From positions 1-9,050 of the forward strand of contig JAAXHE010000219.1 in the NCBI GenBank assembly GCA_012271065.1: a stretch of 9,050 nucleotides of DNA, in the 5' to 3' direction. A program made the translations under genes and the position numbers. The stretch is from Candidatus Latescibacterota bacterium. GTDB taxonomy: Bacteria; Latescibacterota; UBA2968; GCA-2709665. Below are positions 7,212-9,050 of this stretch, one piece after another. How positions within the stretch are numbered: position 1 is the stretch's first letter; every line of letters begins with the position of its first letter. The notes beneath the pieces were generated by a model, which saw nothing but the letters and a program-made list of their open reading frames with translations, was not told the DNA's origin and did not search any database.

Positions 7212-8141
7212 ATGCCTCCGATGCCGAAGGCGGACAAGATCTGGTTTAACGGAAAGTTCGTGAATTGGGACGACGCAAGGATCCACGTGTTGTCGCACGT
7301 GGTACACTACGGATCCAGCGTTTTCGAGGGGATTCGCTGTTACAATACGCGAAAGGGACCGGCCTGTTTCCGGTTGGCGGATCACGTGAATCGGCTGTAC
7401 GATTCGGCCAAGATCTATCGGATGCCGATCCCTTATGAACACGAGGAAATCTCCGGGGCCATTCTGGAATCCATCCGTACCAACGAACTTCAAAGGTGCT
7501 ATGTGCGTCCCGTGATCTTCAGAGGATACGGCAGTCTGGGCGTAGACCCCTCAACCTGTCCCGTTGAAGTCGTGATTGCCGTCTGGGAGTGGGGCGCCTA
7601 TCTGGGCGAGGAGGCGCTTGAAAAGGGGGCGGAGGTACGTTTTTCCTCGTGGAACCGGCTTGCGCCCAACACGATGCCCTCTCTGGCCAAGGTCGGCGCC
7701 AACTACATGAACTCGCAGCTGATCAAGCTGGAGGCACTCGCCGACGGATACGTGGAGGGAATCGCTCTGGATGCGCAGGGCCACGTGAGTGAAGCCAGCG
7801 GAGAGAACATCTTCATGGTGAAGAACGGCGCGATTTACACGCCCTCTACCGGGTCGTCAATTCTGCCGGGAATTACCCGCCACACCGTCATTACGCTGGC
7901 GCGCGATCTTGGCTACGCGGTAACGCAGCGCGCCATACCCAGAGAGTCGCTGTACATCGCCGACGAGGTTTTCTTCACCGGCAGCGCGGCCGAGGTGACG
8001 CCAATTGCACGAATTGATCACATTCCAGTCGGTGAGGGGACGCGAGGCCCCATCACAAAAGCGCTGCAGGACGCTTTCTTCGGCGTCGTGTCGGGCGAGA
8101 CGGACGACCGGCATGGCTGGCTGACCCATGTCTATCAGTGA
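7212..8141 (+). CDS. ilvE: IlvE, branched-chain amino acid aminotransferase
   Basis: IlvE is a fold-type IV PLP enzyme that interconverts leucine, isoleucine and valine with their 2-keto acids, using glutamate/2-oxoglutarate, as the last step of branched-chain synthesis. From the ATG at 7212 the product is 309 residues, equal in length to E. coli IlvE and starting in the same register (KADKIWFNG). It has [13 protein letters not shown] (32-44), [13 protein letters not shown] (54-66), [11 protein letters not shown] (97-107), the PLP lysine K160 in [10 protein letters not shown]194 in [16 protein letters not shown] (216-223) and the cofactor phosphate-binding segment [10 protein letters not shown] (256-265). 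D-amino-acid transaminases and aminodeoxychorismate lyases share the fold, but the N-terminal and RPVIFRGYG segments match the branched-chain group. proC follows after 47 bases. The preceding 102-base gap, the largest in the window, may hold a promoter. Confidence 0.97.
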   Translation: MPPMPKADKIWFNGKFVNWDDARIHVLSHVVHYGSSVFEGIRCYNTRKGPACFRLADHVNRLYDSAKIYRMPIPYEHEEISGAILESIRTNELQRCYVRPVIFRGYGSLGVDPSTCPVEVVIAVWEWGAYLGEEALEKGAEVRFSSWNRLAPNTMPSLAKVGANYMNSQLIKLEALADGYVEGIALDAQGHVSEASGENIFMVKNGAIYTPSTGSSILPGITRHTVITLARDLGYAVTQRAIPRESLYIADEVFFTGSAAEVTPIARIDHIPVGEGTRGPITKALQDAFFGVVSGETDDRHGWLTHVYQ

Positions 8142-8179
8142 ACCCGCGAATTCGGAGACCGGGTCACGGAAGAGATTTC

Positions 8180-8183
8180 AGGA
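8180..8183 (+). promoter_or_regulatory. Short ribosome binding site favouring the proC start at 8189
   Basis: AGGA precedes the ATG at 8189 by five bases and the ATG at 8198 by fourteen. It favours the longer start only mildly. Confidence 0.35.
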
Positions 8184-8188
8184 TCGGA

Positions 8189-9016
8189 ATGCGCTATATG
8201 TACGATTTAAGTGACAAACGTATCGCTGTCGTTGGCGCAGGGAATATGGGCGGCGCGTTGATTGCGGGCCTGGTGCAATCAGGTGTTCTGTCGCCGGAAC
8301 GGGTGACGGCGGTGGACATCGACGATGCTCTATTGGCGTCGCATCGGCGGACCCTGGGGGTCAATACCGCCCGTGACGCCGCAGCGGCGGCCTACGAACA
8401 AGACGTGGTGGTACTGGGTTTAAAGCCTCAGGTCTGGGCGTCCGTTGTCGCGCCTCTGGCGACGTCGCTTACCGGTCGGCAACTGGTGATTTCCATTATG
8501 GGAGGCGTACGGACCGGGGCTATAGAGGAAGTTCTGGGGGGTAGGATCCCGGTTGTGCGGGCGATGCCGAATATCCTTGCGCAGATCCGGACGTCGGTCA
8601 CGGCCATCTGCCCGGGCCGATTCTCACAGGAAACCCATATGGCTGCGGCTGAGGCCATCCTGGAGTCGGTCGGCGCGTCTGTCCGCCTGAGCGAAGCGCA
8701 GATGGACGCGGTTACCGGGCTTTCCGGCAGCGGCCCTGCCTTTGTGTACGTGATTATAGATGCGCTTGCCGATGGGGGTGTGAGGATGGGGATTCCCAAG
8801 CCCGTTGCGCTCAAGCTGGCCGCGCAAACTGTCTTCGGCGGAGCGAAAATGGTGATCGAAAGCGGCCAGCACCCGGCGGTTTTGAAAGACCAGGTAACGT
8901 CTGCGGGTGGTACGACGATCGCCGGATTGCAGGCGTTGGAACTGGGCGGATTTCGCGCTGCGCTGATGAAGGCGGTGGAAGCGGCGACCCGGCGGTCTGA
9001 GGAACTGGGAACCTAG
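8189..9016 (+). CDS. proC: ProC, pyrroline-5-carboxylate reductase
   Basis: ProC reduces 1-pyrroline-5-carboxylate to L-proline with NAD(P)H, the final step of proline synthesis. The 275-residue product starts with a Rossmann strand and dinucleotide loop VVGAGNMGGAL (14-24), followed by VVVLGLKPQ (73-81), ISIMGGV (101-107), VVRAMPN (122-128), VTGLSGSGPAFVY (175-187) and the family signature LKDQVTSAGGTTIAGLQALE (232-251). The ATG at 8189 is chosen because AGGA (8180-8183) sits five bases before it. An ATG at 8198 would give 272 residues and is also plausible. A GTG at 8138 overlaps the ilvE stop but adds an Arg-rich leader unlike the family. After RAMPN the usual Thr-Pro is Ile-Leu. The stop codon overlaps an inverted repeat at the right edge. 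Confidence 0.97.
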   Translation: MRYMYDLSDKRIAVVGAGNMGGALIAGLVQSGVLSPERVTAVDIDDALLASHRRTLGVNTARDAAAAAYEQDVVVLGLKPQVWASVVAPLATSLTGRQLVISIMGGVRTGAIEEVLGGRIPVVRAMPNILAQIRTSVTAICPGRFSQETHMAAAEAILESVGASVRLSEAQMDAVTGLSGSGPAFVYVIIDALADGGVRMGIPKPVALKLAAQTVFGGAKMVIESGQHPAVLKDQVTSAGGTTIAGLQALELGGFRAALMKAVEAATRRSEELGT

Positions 9017-9046
9017 CAGCCCGCTGAAAAAGCCCATCCGGGCTGC
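9016..9046. repeat. Inverted repeat overlapping the proC stop; possible minus-strand terminator or dispersed-repeat end
   Basis: GCAGCCCG at 9016-9023 is an exact inverted copy of CGGGCTGC at 9039-9046, separated by 15 bases that include AAAAA. The first base of the repeat is the last base of the proC TAG. On the minus strand an inner hairpin, AGCCC-GGAT-GGGCT, runs directly into TTTTT, the layout of a weak intrinsic terminator for a gene converging from the right. On the plus strand no T-run is seen before the window ends. The same layout also fits the end of a dispersed repeat. Which of these it is cannot be decided within the window. Confidence 0.45.
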
Positions 9047-9050
9047 GGCC

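Noticed and set aside
7154..7249. 31-codon frame overlapping the ilvE start, considered as an attenuation leader peptide
   Set aside because: It lacks runs of Leu, Ile or Val codons, reads into ilvE out of frame, and no terminator structure follows it.
8138..8188. Upstream GTG start for proC overlapping the ilvE stop
   Set aside because: It would add an Arg-rich 17-residue leader that the family lacks; ProC proteins begin a few residues before the Rossmann strand.
1..9050. Search for a mobile element, defence system, CRISPR array or secondary-metabolite cluster
   Set aside because: Apart from the short inverted repeat at the right edge, all of the sequence is explained by housekeeping genes; no direct-repeat array, transposase, integrase or toxin-antitoxin pair was seen.

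Overview
The window holds nine complete, co-directional (+) housekeeping genes packed into about 8.9 kb. The order is ruvB, tsaB, rimI, holB, metG, tatD, rsmA (ksgA), ilvE, proC. The base composition is G+C-rich, the start codons are mostly ATG with purine-rich Shine-Dalgarno sites, and the gaps are short (from a 1-base overlap to about 100 bases). This is a bacterial chromosome. No phage, transposase, CRISPR, tRNA or rRNA gene is visible. The gene order (Firmicutes-like holB-metG-tatD-rsmA, but with tsaB-rimI just upstream and no tmk) and the form of the delta-prime protein, which has an extra segment after its zinc knuckle and an Asn-rich C-terminal end, suggest an uncultivated lineage near the FCB superphylum. 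That placement is an inference from remembered family features, not a computed tree.

Layout: bases 1-152 hold no supportable gene. They end in a ribosome binding site for ruvB (153-1175), the Holliday-junction branch-migration motor. Next come tsaB (1223-1906) and rimI (1928-2443), a classic pair: a subunit of the tRNA t6A synthase complex and the GNAT-family N-terminal acetyltransferase usually linked to ribosomal protein S18. holB (2466-3530) encodes the delta-prime subunit of the DNA polymerase III clamp loader. metG (3606-5510) is a full-length methionyl-tRNA synthetase with a C-terminal tRNA-binding domain. tatD (5515-6279) follows after 4 bases and abuts rsmA (6279-7109), the 16S rRNA dimethyladenosine methyltransferase. 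After the largest internal gap (about 100 bases, with a possible stem-loop) come ilvE (7212-8141), a branched-chain aminotransferase, and proC (8189-9016), pyrroline-5-carboxylate reductase. The last 35 bases form an inverted repeat that begins inside the proC stop codon.

The genes fall into three themes: DNA replication and repair (ruvB, holB, probably tatD), translation machinery and its modification (tsaB, rimI, metG, rsmA), and amino-acid biosynthesis (ilvE, proC). The spacing suggests a long operon, or two with a break before ilvE. I found no previously undescribed system here. The points worth a second look are small: residue changes in otherwise conserved motifs (RuvB sensor 2, MetG zinc knuckle, RsmA, ProC), a candidate leader structure before ilvE, and the inverted repeat at the right edge.
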